Shown: positions 43,844 to 56,362 of the stretch, in pieces | Position numbering within the stretch: the first letter of the stretch is position 1 | Layout: each line of letters begins with the position of its first letter | From: Macrocystis pyrifera | Taxonomy: Eukaryota; Sar; Phaeophyceae; Laminariales; Laminariaceae | Reading direction: 5' to 3' | Length of the DNA stretch: 64,000 bases | NCBI GenBank assembly: GCA_031763025.1 | Contig: JASSKH010000025.1 | Coordinates: 6,156,689-6,220,688 of the forward strand | The notes under the pieces: model-generated | Told to the model about the DNA's origin: nothing | The model's input: only the letters and a program-made list of their open reading frames with translations | Database searches by the model: none | Made by a program: the position numbers and the translations under genes

Positions 43844-44288
43844 CTAGTGCTCATACCCCAGATCGGTCATGACACCCGACGCTGCACACTCCTCCCAGAC
43901 AGTTGCGGCGTGTCGTTCCGGCATTTGTTTCCTCCACTGATCGACCATGTCGGCAGAGTTCCTCTTGGTCGAAAAGGGGTTGTTCTTAGATCGTGACAGG
44001 TTCGAGCACAAGCGTCGCCCGCCGCCACCGCCATCGACGTCGCCACGGCTAGCACCGCCGCCACTTCCTTCGGCAGCTTTGCCGCCGCGACTGTTGACGC
44101 TGGCGCTGCTTGGCTGAACCATACGTCTGACTCCGTCCCCACTATCATTGTTGATGTCGTTGTTGTTGCTGCTGCTGCTGCTGCCTGGCTGAAGCTTGCG
44201 TCGAGCCTCTTCCTGATGTGACTTCGGCGACCAGTAGTAAGCGGTGTTGCGGGCATCAACTCCGCGGAGATTGCTGGCTCCTCCGGTG

Positions 44289-44319
<31 letters not shown>

Positions 44320-44852
44320 TAGCGCCACTGCCCCCGCCTTCTGCATCCCCAAGGTTAGTATGACTGCCGATGTTGCTTTCCTGCAACGTGCGCCGGACCT
44401 CTTTCGGGTGCGTGCCCAGCAAGGAATCGTGAGCGTTTTGGCGGGCTCCAACTATGCTGAATTTTTTGCCGCCGTCGCCGTCGCCGTCGCCGCCGGCGCC
44501 GGCGCCACCACCACCACCACCATCAGCCCCCACGCCTTCTTCCCCCCCGCCGTTCTTATGGGTGCTGTTGTTGCTTATTAGCTGAAGCATGCGCGGGACC
44601 TCTTCCTGGGGCGTGTTCAGCGTCGAATAGTATGCTTTTTCGTGGACGTCGGTTCCGGGGGGACTGGTCCCCGCGATCAAGCGGCGCATCGCGCTGTGTA
44701 CCGCCGAAGGGTCGCAGTTGGAAATCTTTGTGTTTTTGTCGACCCACGTCAAGACGGTCGAGGGGGGTTTGCCGAGTCTGGACCAGGCATAGATGAACTC
44801 CGTCTCCAGCTTGGGGAGCGTGGCGAAGTCTTCGTACCGAACCATCAGATAC
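43844..44852 (-). CDS. Sulfotransferase gene, exon F (terminal, with internal repeats)
   Basis: The acceptor CGTACGTAG precedes YLMVRYEDFATLP, and the stop TAG is at 43844. The canonical C-terminal motif (NPFSTKRNSADMVDQWRKQM then WEECAASGVMTDLGY) is reached only after about 200 residues of imperfect repeats. Copies AYYSTLNTPQEEVPRMLQ (about 44635), AHDSLLGTHPKEVRRTLQ (44434) and AYYWSPKSHQEEARRKLQ (44242) are spaced about 65 residues apart and separated by Gly, Asp, Asn and Ser tracts. Each copy resembles the canonical FSTKR-x-VDQWRK motif, so the motif seems to have been tandemly duplicated. Confidence 0.85.
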
Positions 44853-47800
44853 CTACGTACGAAAAAACAAAATTAGGGCGTCGAAAGAAGAGCGGATTTA
44901 GACGAGAGATCAAGTGTGGAGGCATGCTACGGGAGGGGAGGGGGGGTGGTGCGGTCGTGATCGGCTTGTAGTAGGTCATCTAGATCCTGGCCTGTCGATA
45001 TCAGGTGTTGAGCAGGGTCTGTACGGTACATGTCCCGACTCAGCAAACCTCTATCCTGCTGCTGTAGGTCAAATACACCCCCCCTGCACACGCCGCTACA
45101 TGAGCTTGATCACGCAGAGCAGGGATCTATCCGCCCTTCATTCAACATTTACAATTTTCAAAACAAGCGGTGACCGAACCGATGATACGTCCGCTGTGTG
45201 TATGTTTGCAAAACAAATTGGATTGCAAAACAAAACGTATCGTGCGCAGCTTCTCAGGGACACTTGACACGAAAGTGGCCGGACGTTTTTTGGCCCAACC
45301 ATGCCTGGCACTGGAATGGTGCTATTACGGGGGACCATAGTATATAGGACCTACGGTACACACGAAAACCTATATATTTCCCTATTTTTACTAACAAAAT
45401 TAGGTCCCATTTACTATGGTCCCCCGTAATACCTACGATAGTAGGAGGCGGAGGACATGATGTCAACCATTGTTTCCACCACCACCGCGTTTTTTGGCTA
45501 CTCGGGCGAGCGGCTCTGCTGTACCTTTTCACTCCAAACTGTCCTGGCGCAGCAGCGTCTTGAAAACGTTTCATGGCAATCCCACATCACGAAACGCAAA
45601 AACGACGAACCACACAGAACCTTGTACCAGGACCGAAGTCCCGTTTTGGGGAAATAAATACCTGGAATTTGAGTGGTTGGTCCCCGGAAACGGGACTGGA
45701 TGTTTTTTTACCCTAAAAGGCCAGAAATACCGCACAATGAATAAAATCGAATCTCTGAGTGGCTGCAGAAATAAAAACGTCATGGTATCTTTCGGGGACG
45801 CCCGAGATAGAGTCCAAAGCAATGGTTGATAGCTTTGGCGATATCAACCGTTTAACACTAGAGCAGCGAGAAGCGTCCGGCAGTAGTACGTACTACTGGT
45901 ATTACGGGGAACCATAGTACATAGGACCAATTATTGTTCGTAAAAATAGGGAAATATATAGGTTTTTGTGTATACCATAGGTCCTATTAACGATGGACCC
46001 CTGTAATAGGATCATTTCGCTCCCGTAGCTATACGACGCCTCCTTATCATGGTTGAATCTCTCAGAAGACACCAATTCGTATCACCCCCCCGCCCCGCCC
46101 ACCCCACACCATAAAATAAATCAATTCATTGATGCTGTCATCCGTATGCAAGTCCGCCTCTCAAGCGGTTCTTAGTAGGATGCAACTCACCCTTCATGCG
46201 ACTCGCCCAACACCTCACGGCGCTTCGTGCTTGGTACAAGCAGTGTCTGCCTGGTCGGTGAAAACCTGACGTGCTCCGTCCCGGCATTGTAGGGATGGAT
46301 GCGAGGGTCTATGGCCATATGACTACGGCCATGCACGAAAATGAGTACACCCCCCCCCCCCCCCCCCCGCCTTCCCCCGATCTCGCAATGACCGTTGCCG
46401 AAGTAATTTTATTGTTATGCTTGCCGTAATAAGCATTCACATGTTTTGCCGTCATCAATGTTTCCCCTCTGAAGTCCCAAATGGGTTGTAAACCCTTTCA
46501 AGGCAAAAAACTGCAGATCCGTTTTGGGGACAAATCTGAGTAGTTTGTCCCCCCAAATACGGGACTGCAGCAGTCCGAAATGGGTTATTTAGGCAAAAAA
46601 CTGCAGTCCCGTTTGGGGGACAAACCACTCAAACTCTAAGTAGTTCGTCTCCCAAACGGGACTGCAGTTTCCTAAAAGGGTTAAGGGCAAAAACTGCAGT
46701 CCCGTTTGTTTGGGGGGGGCTTAAGGGCAAAAACTGCAGTCCCTTTTTTTTGGGGGGGGGGGGGGGGAATAAGGGCAAAAACTGCAGTCCCGTATTTGGG
46801 GGGGGACAAACTACTTGGAGCTTGAGTGGTTTTGTCCCCCAAACGAGATTTCGGTTTTTTACACTAAAACGGTCGGTTAAGGACAAACCAACTCAAGTCC
46901 AAGTAGGTTGTCCCCCGAAAAACGGGACTGCAGGTTTGGCCCTGAAAAGATAAAGGGCAAAAAACTTGAGTCCCGTTTTCGAGACAAACCACCCTCAATT
47001 TCTTAAGTAGTCACAGCAAGTGCAGTGGGCGCACGGTGCTATTACGGGAGTACATAGTTAATAGGACCTATGGTACATATAAAACCTACATGCTTACCTA
47101 TTTTTACTAACAATATTTGATCCTATTTACTGTGGTCCCCCGTAATAATAATAAGAGTACTCGTAGTGAAAATGCAAACCCGACGGCTTAGACCTACAAC
47201 GAAAACTACAGCTGCTCGTAGAATAGTATAGTACCTGGCACGCGACACGACCATGTTTACGTGTTGATAATTTGGGAGTTCGCAATTTCAGGCTGAGATT
47301 TTCTGGTATTTTCTAGAAGTTAACGGCGAACGCTGTAGTGGTGGAACCCGAGCATGAAGGCAAGGAAATGGGAGGCGGGAACAATCGGAACTGGCTTGGA
47401 AGGCAGATTTCTGTAATCTTGGTTTCACAGGAGAATTCTTGTGCTGCCGCATCATTTGTCCTCTGCGTGTGGTGAGAGGTGGAAGGGGGCTGTTGTTGAG
47501 AGTTGTTCGACATCGTAGGGGCTTGATTCAAGGCATCACAAGCCCGCTCTGCTCTCCTTCTTCTGATAACCCGCTTGACGGGTATGGACACTTGTCCGAG
47601 GGACTTCCCTCGGGCGCTTGTCTACTCTTCTCCTACAGGCTATCCTGACCGTCGTACTGCAAAGGAAACTTCAGAGTCCCGGGAATACTCTTCGGGTGTC
47701 ACATCGCTTCGATGCTGCGGGCTATCCCATAACCACTTCTTCGACAGCCTAATGCTACCCCATATCAGCATATGTGCTCGGCGAGGAACGCTGCTCTAAA

Positions 47801-50800
47801 TCCTGTACTTCTTTGAGGGCAACCCGGTCAAATTCTACGTAGTTTGTCCCCTAAACGGGACTGCAGTCCTACTGAAACGTTTAAGAGTCTATCTATAATC
47901 AGCGTCGACACCAATAATGTATGCCGCGAGCCTTGTGTAGCCGGAATTTCGCAGGAGATTCTCAAAAACTGTCGTCGCGTTCTGCATACCACCTAGAAAC
48001 ATGTAAAACACACACACAAAAAAAAAAAAACCACTGGCGCTCGAACGACGTACCAGGTATATACTTGGGCAGAGTTCCCTTGGTTAAAAAGGAGCCCCTG
48101 CCGGTAGTCAGACGTGCTTATTGTAACAAATAACGCCTCGTTTTTTATCTCCATCGTACCACGCGTCGCTTCCGTACCGTATAGTATACATACCGTGGCT
48201 CACACTTCTCACTGGCGCTGTTCAAGTCAGCGGGCTGGGGTTAGGGTCGGGGTTATGTGATTTGGAGAGGGCAAGGGCGCCAAGAGAGGTGATGATCCAC
48301 AGAAGGAGTGTGACACAGGTGTCTGTGCTTGGCCAACTCAGACAGACCCAGTTCGTATTGACGTTTTCTTGTGTGAGGCTTGCTCGAAGCGGCGAGTGAG
48401 ACGAGTGAGAGGGAAGGGGGGTGAAGCAGGAGGATGGTTTTCGAAGCAAGAAGTATCATCTGACATACAACCGGCTATAATCTACTGGCAAGGGTACACG
48501 CGTCACCCTCAACTTCCTTATGACAGTTACTTGCAACCACAGCCGAAGCAGTTTCTGTACGCCAACGAGCACATACATACATCTGCCTACGCGAAAACCT
48601 TCCGAATAAGAAGCCCGACACATAACGATCACCACCTACCTGTCGTAGCTCAGGGTCTCGGACATGACCAGCTGCTGCCTGTACGTGCCGCAGACACTGT
48701 CACGTGTCGTGGGTTTCAGAAGAAGCGGTCAACAGGTCGGGGAGACAGAGGGAAACCTTCACAGATCAGGGTAGGCCACAGATCCCCGTTTATTTATTTC
48801 ACAATCTACTGTTCGTTGTAGACGTTTCAGGGTATATCTCCAGCCAGCCTGATCCAGGGCCTTTTTACAGCCCACCTGATCCGCACATGACCCGCACGAT
48901 CCATTGTCTCACCGCAGTCAGTCGTAGATGATTATTTATTGCGTTAGCCATCTGTCCATCCGGCAGACACTGCTGTGACGTATTCACGACGTCGATCACT
49001 CAGAAACATTCTCCGAGAGAAGAAGAAAACCAAGGAGCGACACGAGTAGATAATCAAAACCTATATATTTTCCTATTTTTACTAACAATATTTGGTCCTA
49101 TTTACCATTGGCCCCCCGTAATGGTATTCGACTATAGGATGAAGCTGCTTTCCTGGCCAGTTCAGAGAGTGCATTCCATTCCCTTACCACGATACTCAGG
49201 CTCTACTACAACACTGGTCCACCAGGCACCTGGGAATATCATAATGACCGCAAATGGCACAGGATCTACAGCAAGCATAGTACTACTGCTGCTGCTGTCG
49301 GTTACTCGCAGAAGTGGATACCAGGCGCAGATCGTGACCTGACTGATGCTAAAAAACTTGCGCAACTTATTATCGTAACTGTAACTGTAGGATCGAGCTG
49401 CTCTTGAAGGTAGAAAAAATGAAAAAAAAAAACGGGTGCTACGATAGTATTACGGGGGACCATAGTAAATAGGACCAAATATTGCTAGTAAAAATAGTTA
49501 AATATATAGGTTTTTATGTATACCATAGGTCCTATTAACTATGGACCCCCGTGATAGTAGCTAAAGTGAAATGTTGTGGGGAATGGAAATTTGGAAACGG
49601 CTCGCAGAGAAGTGTATGAAAAGTGTACGAGGGATACTACTGATTTACGGAAGTATATTTGGTTTATATAGGAACGGCATCTACGCTATTTTGTCAGAAG
49701 GCAAGAATAATAATAATAGTAGTGGTGCTCGAGTTTTTAGCTTTAAACAAAAAAAACGACCGATGGACTGCTGTTTGTTGCTGTTTACCACTCATCCGAG
49801 AAAATGGTTGACATACTGCGAAGGTGTTACCTACTGAGCTATAATATATGGGTAAAAGATCGATCGATTACCCAGCCCAGGGTAAATCCTTATAATACTC
49901 TTCCCCCCCCCTCTGAACGGCGGGATCTTTGGGGCGTCAGAACCGTGTACGTCTGTACACGCTGACCTACCCGCTTCGTTTCATTAGCACCTGGGGAACC
50001 AGGGAGAGGTGTTTCGTTTTTTAAGGGCGCCCGCGCAAGCGTTTCTGTAAAAAAAGAAACGTTCGAAGTGAGGTTCGAACCCGTGTCCTGCCGACGACGC
50101 CAAATGTGAAGGTATTACCTGCTGAGCTATAATATAGGGGTAAAAGATCGATCGATTACCCAGCCCAGGGTCATCCTTGTAGCAATAATACACTGCTGCG
50201 TACGAGACGGGTTGTAACTGAACCGAACCTTGACCCTCACCCCTTGAACGCTAATCCGGACCCTAAGCCAATCAGACCAAACGATTCGAGGAAATGGTTG
50301 ACACACACGGTGTACGAGACGAACCTAATAACTTTTACGGGGGGACATGGTAAATAGGACCTAACGTTTTTAATAAAAATAGGTAAATATATTAGTTTCT
50401 TTGTATGCCATAGGTCCTACTAACTATGGACCCCCGTAATACAACCCAGCCTAAACCTCAAAGCCAATCAGCGCAACCCTAATCCTGACCCAACTAAATA
50501 AGCCGATCAGGGCAAACCTCGAACAAGTGGTAAAAAAGCTCTGTCTACTGTTTGGGGCTCTCCTAAACAAATTACGAACACGAACGAACCCAATTAAATA
50601 GGAGCATCTACAGTTCATTTGTGGTTATGCAATACAGTATTTTCCGTCACAACCTGATAATATACGAACCTGATCCATGAGATTGTCCGGCGGGTTGTTT
50701 GCTTTTTCATTTTTTTTTTGTCTGCAACTAGAGAGCTCCCCTTAAGCGAGGAGCATCAGAAAATAAATGCAGGTGCGCCCCTACTACACTACCGTAGACT

Positions 50801-52756
50801 GGGCGCCCGGTAATAGCCATTTCAGGACTGCACAGTTTCATTTTGGGGACGGACTACTTGGAATTAGAGTGGTTCGCCCCCAAAACGGGACTGCAGTCCT
50901 AAAAGGCTTAAAAAACGTTCAAATTGGTATCCACGCTCATCGTAATATTTTTTTTCCGACGTTTGACCCAACTCTGTTGTGTGTGGTATAATTGTTTAGG
51001 GTGATATCCCACGGCTGCGCTATTAATAGCTGTGCTTCTCAACCCTATTTTCTCATTGTTTTGTGTCATTCTGTTGAGCCCATTTTTTTTTCACAACATC
51101 CTGTCTCTCATTAACTACGGGATAGACCACATGCCACAATGATCCGCCCGATGTAAACATTCCAAGCAAAAGCTACGTATACTTGTACCTTCAAGCTACG
51201 CGCCCGGAACTACTGCTGTATAGCAGCTCCCACTGCATTTCGCGCAATCAATCGAGCAGCTCACACCGCTGTCTCTGCAGCAACTCCTTCTGGTCGCTTC
51301 GTCGGAACATTGCACTAGCTCGGAGCCTAGGTAAGCTACCACGAGTACGTAATCATCACGGAACCTAGCTGTGGGTCGCTCGGTACAATGAACTGCAGGG
51401 TGCATACACCTACGACGCGTAGCGGTAGAGGTGAGTTGATCGAGGACGGTACGGCAAGCGCGCACCCTTCCTCCTGTTTCTCCTCTTGTCTTTCCACGCT
51501 TCTTGTATTCTTCTTCGCCCGCAAGCGGCAAGTTTCGGCATGAAATTACCTTCTTTGATTTCCAAACGCCAAAGTCAGGTAGTCTTGACGTTTTTAGAAC
51601 TACCGTCCCGCTGTGGGGACGAATTGCCCCACAAGGGGTAACCAGTGCAAAAAAAACTGTACACTATTTACGGGGGACCATAGTAAACAGGACCAAGTGT
51701 TGTCAGTAAAGATAGGCTAATATATAGTTTTTTGTGTGTGCCGTAGGTCTTATTCACTGTGATGGTCCCCCGTAATACAATCGTCACCTGCCAAGTAAGG
51801 GTGTTCCATACCAATGGGATGCATACCAATCTGGTACGTACGTATGGCCCTAACTTTTACTACATGTACCATGCATGCATGTATTTTGCATCGCCTCGTC
51901 ATGAAAACGCCTCTTCGCGATCTCTTCGCGTTCTCACTGTCTCGCGAGGACACGATGAGCCCTCTCCGCGGCCTCCTCGTCGGCGAGGGAGTCCCACCCG
52001 TGGAACAAAGGGTCCCACTTCTTCGCCACCTTGAAGCCGAAGGTTCCCAGCTCAGAGCGAACTACTGCACGGGGGTCGCGAACCAAATGCAGGAACTTCA
52101 GTCCCGAGGCTTCGCAGCCCGGGCCGCTGATGCCAACTCGCGTCCGGATCAATTTCACCACCACCGCCCTATATTATGGGTATCGTCACCGGGGCAGGGG
52201 GGGGGGGGGGGGGGGGGGGTGAGGGGGGGGGGTGTACTCATTATCGTGCATGGCCGTAGTCTTATGGCCATAGACCCTCGCATCCCTACAATGCCGGGAC
52301 GGAGCACGTCGGGCTTTCACCGACCAGGCAGACATTGCTTGCACCAAGCGCGAAGCGAAAAGTGAGGTGTTGGGCGAGTCGCATGAAGGGTTAGCTGCAT
52401 CCTACTAGGAATCGCTTTAGAGGCGGATTTTCTTGCATATGGATGACAGCGTCAATGGATTGGTTTAATTTCTGGTGTTGCCACTTCCAGAGACAGGAAG
52501 GGGTTCACTATGTAACTGCCTCGTGGGTGCCTCACCATATACACAACTACGTGATACGATAATCCCCGTTGTGCGGAGTGAAGGTTCTCCCCGCGCAAAA
52601 AATGATCTAACTTGACCGCCAGCCGTGGTAGCCGCCTAAAAAAAAAACAGTACCCTGGCTGTCTAGCTCACGCAGTGAGAGGCGTGTGTTTCCAGCGTTG
52701 TCGCCAGCCGACGCCAACCCAACCTATATATATATATATACCAGGTATATAATATA

Positions 52757-52792
<36 letters not shown>

Positions 52793-53013
52793 GCGGTGGA
52801 GGGCGTTCTGTGAGACGTCACCGGACGGGTCGCGTGCTGCACTATATGTGGGGCAGTCTTTTCTCTGTATACCCTCACCTCTACGTACCTTGATGCCGCA
52901 GAATTTTAGTGATTTTTCATTCAGACGTAAGGACGCGACCACACTCGCGGGAAGATCGGATTTGGCGAGGCCAACCCAGTTACCTCTATCTGAAGTGAGT
53001 TCGTAGTTTTCAG

Positions 53014-53050
<37 letters not shown>

Positions 53051-56000
53051 TCCCCCCCCCTCCCCCCCCCCCCCCCCCCCTCCCCCCCCCCCCCCCCCCC
53101 CTTCCCCCCCCTCCCCCCCCCCCCCCCCTTCCCCCCCCTTCCCCCCCCTCCCCCCCGAAAAAAACTTGATGGTTTGTGCAGCAGCCCGGGCTATGTCGAT
53201 AACGTTGTGGGGTTGGTTGTAGCTGAGCTCCCCATTTACGTTGCACCATTCCGAGCTACCACGTCAGGAGTACGTACTGCAGAGCGTTCGGTAGAACAGG
53301 GGGGGGGGGGGGGAGGCAAGATAGAGGGCCTGATCCTATCGACACGGGACTGAAAAACACGCCTTCATCCCGCCTGTTACGTGAGAGTTACCCTGGATCA
53401 GGTAATCGATTGATATGTTGCCCCTGCGAATAGCTCGGTAGGCAGCACCTTCACATTTGTCGCCGTCGAGGACACGAGTCCGAGTCTCACTTCGAACGTT
53501 GATTACACTTTTTTAGGCGCTTGCGCGCGCGTTGCTACAAATATTTCTCCCAGGTTCCCCAGGTATTGAAACGAAGCGGGTATAGGTCAACGTACGGCCG
53601 TATACGCTATTGTTACGTCCCCAAAGCCCATCGCCCAGAGGGGTGCTAATATTTATTTCGGATTGCCCTGGGACTGGGAAATCGATCGATCGTTTGCCCA
53701 TACAGCTCAGTTGGTAACACCTTTCAGACGCCCGATTATAACGACGCATTCGCCGGTTTTGAAGGCATCTTTAGTTTCTTATTCTTCTTGTCTTTTTGTT
53801 TTTTGGTTCTTGCGTTTCTAGCATCCGCCCATGTTCAACATGAGCTTCATCGTCGAATACTCATAGAGAGGCGCTCCACGATAGAGATTCACCCTAAATT
53901 TTCTGAGGCTCCTCAATTGACCTTAAGGAGCTCCATACCTCACCCGAAAACTGACTTCAGCCAAAATCACATTGCATCCCGATGAATAATCCCATGGCCC
54001 AGGTATACACAATCGTCATTTTTCGAAACAAGATTGGCATTCATTCCGACGATTTTGGGTTAAGGAGCCCCGTCGCTCAGAAAAACTTTTTAGCGGAGAT
54101 GTGTTACCTCTATCGTAGGACACGTCTAAACACCCCCAGAAAATTCGTAGAAAATGTAGATAGGAACAGTGCTATGAAAGGGGGCGGGGTACCCCCCTTT
54201 TCTGGAGCTGCAAGCCGGCAGGATTTCACGGTTAAAATTCTGGTCGGTAGATGCCCTAAACCAACAAGCTGACTTTTATAGTCGGCGTGTCGGCTGGCGA
54301 AGCCAGCCGACAGCCAACTGACTGGCCGTTCTACGCCAGGCGAGCGAAGCAAGCCAAATTACTGTAGCATCCCATGGCCAAAATTCCCCCGCCCAACATC
54401 TACTTGGTGTAGGTCTATGCATGGGAGATATACTTTGTTGTGCGGAAACGTACGAAATATTTTGTTCTTTTATCAGACCGACGGTCCTCTCACTCGCGCT
54501 TTCTGCGCTGCGCGGCACGCACGGAGTCCGCGTGTGCAGCCCGGCTCAAAATGCGGGCCCCGGCCGGGTTCCGTGGCGTGTGGTACTCCGGGCCTTCAAA
54601 GTCGCGAAGTCAGGCGAATAAGCACTAGGAGGTAAGTGCTATATACTCCGATGTACCCGGTGGCATGCATCAACCCGCGGTGATACACAAGGGGTTCCAA
54701 TCCTTGGGTTAAAATGCGAGGTCCGGGGTTGACAGTCAGACGGGCCCCGGGCCGTGCTTTAGTTAGAGATAAAATCAAAACGTCCACTGAGGTATCTGTC
54801 GGTGGAGTAAACTCCGAGGGCCGGTGTTAACGTCCAGGCGAACCCCGGTTTGTGCTTTTGTTAGGAGATACACCAAAATAACCGCTGAGCCATAGCCGTC
54901 GGCGCTGTGACTGATAGGTTGGTGGCAATGGTGTCTACCTAACGGGAGAAAGACGAGCAAACGTTTTGAAGGGGGGAAAAAAAAGGAGCAATCTGTGCAG
55001 TATCGCAGCAAACTGAAATTTTAAATAGGCGCCTCGTTCCTCTTTGTAGGAATTCAGTGCGAGCAGACAACACCAACCATGCGTGCATACAGAAGAGGGA
55101 GTTAGACTTCGTTCATGGGTTTCCTATTTTTCTGGTTGGCCTGAATGCATGCTACGATGTAGGGGCGCGCCGGGATGTTTCTGAGGTTCCTGCCTTGATG
55201 AGCTCGCTAATTAAACCGCTCAAAACCGATTACTCATTCATGACAAAAATGTAAGGCCAAATCCCGACGAACCTCGTGACCTTAGGTACCATTTCGAAAA
55301 AATGTTTCTAATACCACAGAAAACGATTTTCTGGGTAGTTCTTCAGTTGAGGATCTCCCATCAGTTCCAGTGACAATAAAAATGGCCAAAATTGGTGCTA
55401 CCCCAAGCGTAGAACGCCCCCCCTCGGCTATCTTCTTTCGGGGAATGTCCATGGGTGATCAACGTCGAAGTTTAGTGATAGTGGTGCACTGTACCAGGTG
55501 CATCTAACAAGAGAAAGGCGTGCAGGCATCTCTCTAACGGGATACGCACGGAAAAAAACTAAAGATTAGTGGGTCGAGTACCGCAGCATTGAAAATATGA
55601 ATAAACCTCGCGTGCTTTTGGTATGTATGTATAGAAATTCAACGCCAAACGGACGCACGACACCCACACCAACCACACGGCCATGTTAAACAGGATTGTC
55701 CATTGGGCTGGGTAATCCATCGACCTTTTACCCCTATGGCTCGGTTCAGAGGAGGCGAAGAGAGCTATAAGGATCACCCTGGGCTGGGTAGTCGTCTACC
55801 CCTATTGAGCTCAGTAGGTAATACCTTCACAGTCATCACGACTGCTGCTGCAGGCCGTGATTGCTGCTGCAGGCCGTGATGTGGCATGCCTCTCCCGGAG
55901 CTCTTGCTGAGGCATACAGGGGAGGGTCGCTTTTCTTATGTCCTTTTTTTTTTCGGCCACTCGGAGCCACTGCTGTTCTTCTGGCCGAGTGACTACGCAC

Positions 56001-56315
56001 TACCCTATTCGTTCACCACGTCTTTAAGTCGACGCGTCCTACGGTGACCGAGGTAGTACGTTTTGGACACATTTGTTTCTGCCTGGGCGGGGGGGGTTCC
56101 TCAACCGCAAGCAAATTCCCCACAACGCCGTTCTCGCCTCTACAAAACTTTCGGTGTGTTCCTGCGTAGCCCACGGGGGATCGGTCATCGAGTCTTGTTT
56201 TTGTTTTTGTTTTTTTGTTACCCTTTTATGCTTTCGAAAAAAACAATAACAGTCTCAGGGGGAAATCAAAAGAGAAAGCTCCATAATAAGCGAATGATCT
56301 CCAGAACCAACTGAC

Positions 56316-56362
<47 letters not shown>

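Noticed and set aside
50010..50120. A tRNA gene on the minus strand
   Set aside because: A-box and B-box are present, but there is no 7-base-pair acceptor stem and the sequence is one copy of a dispersed SINE family.
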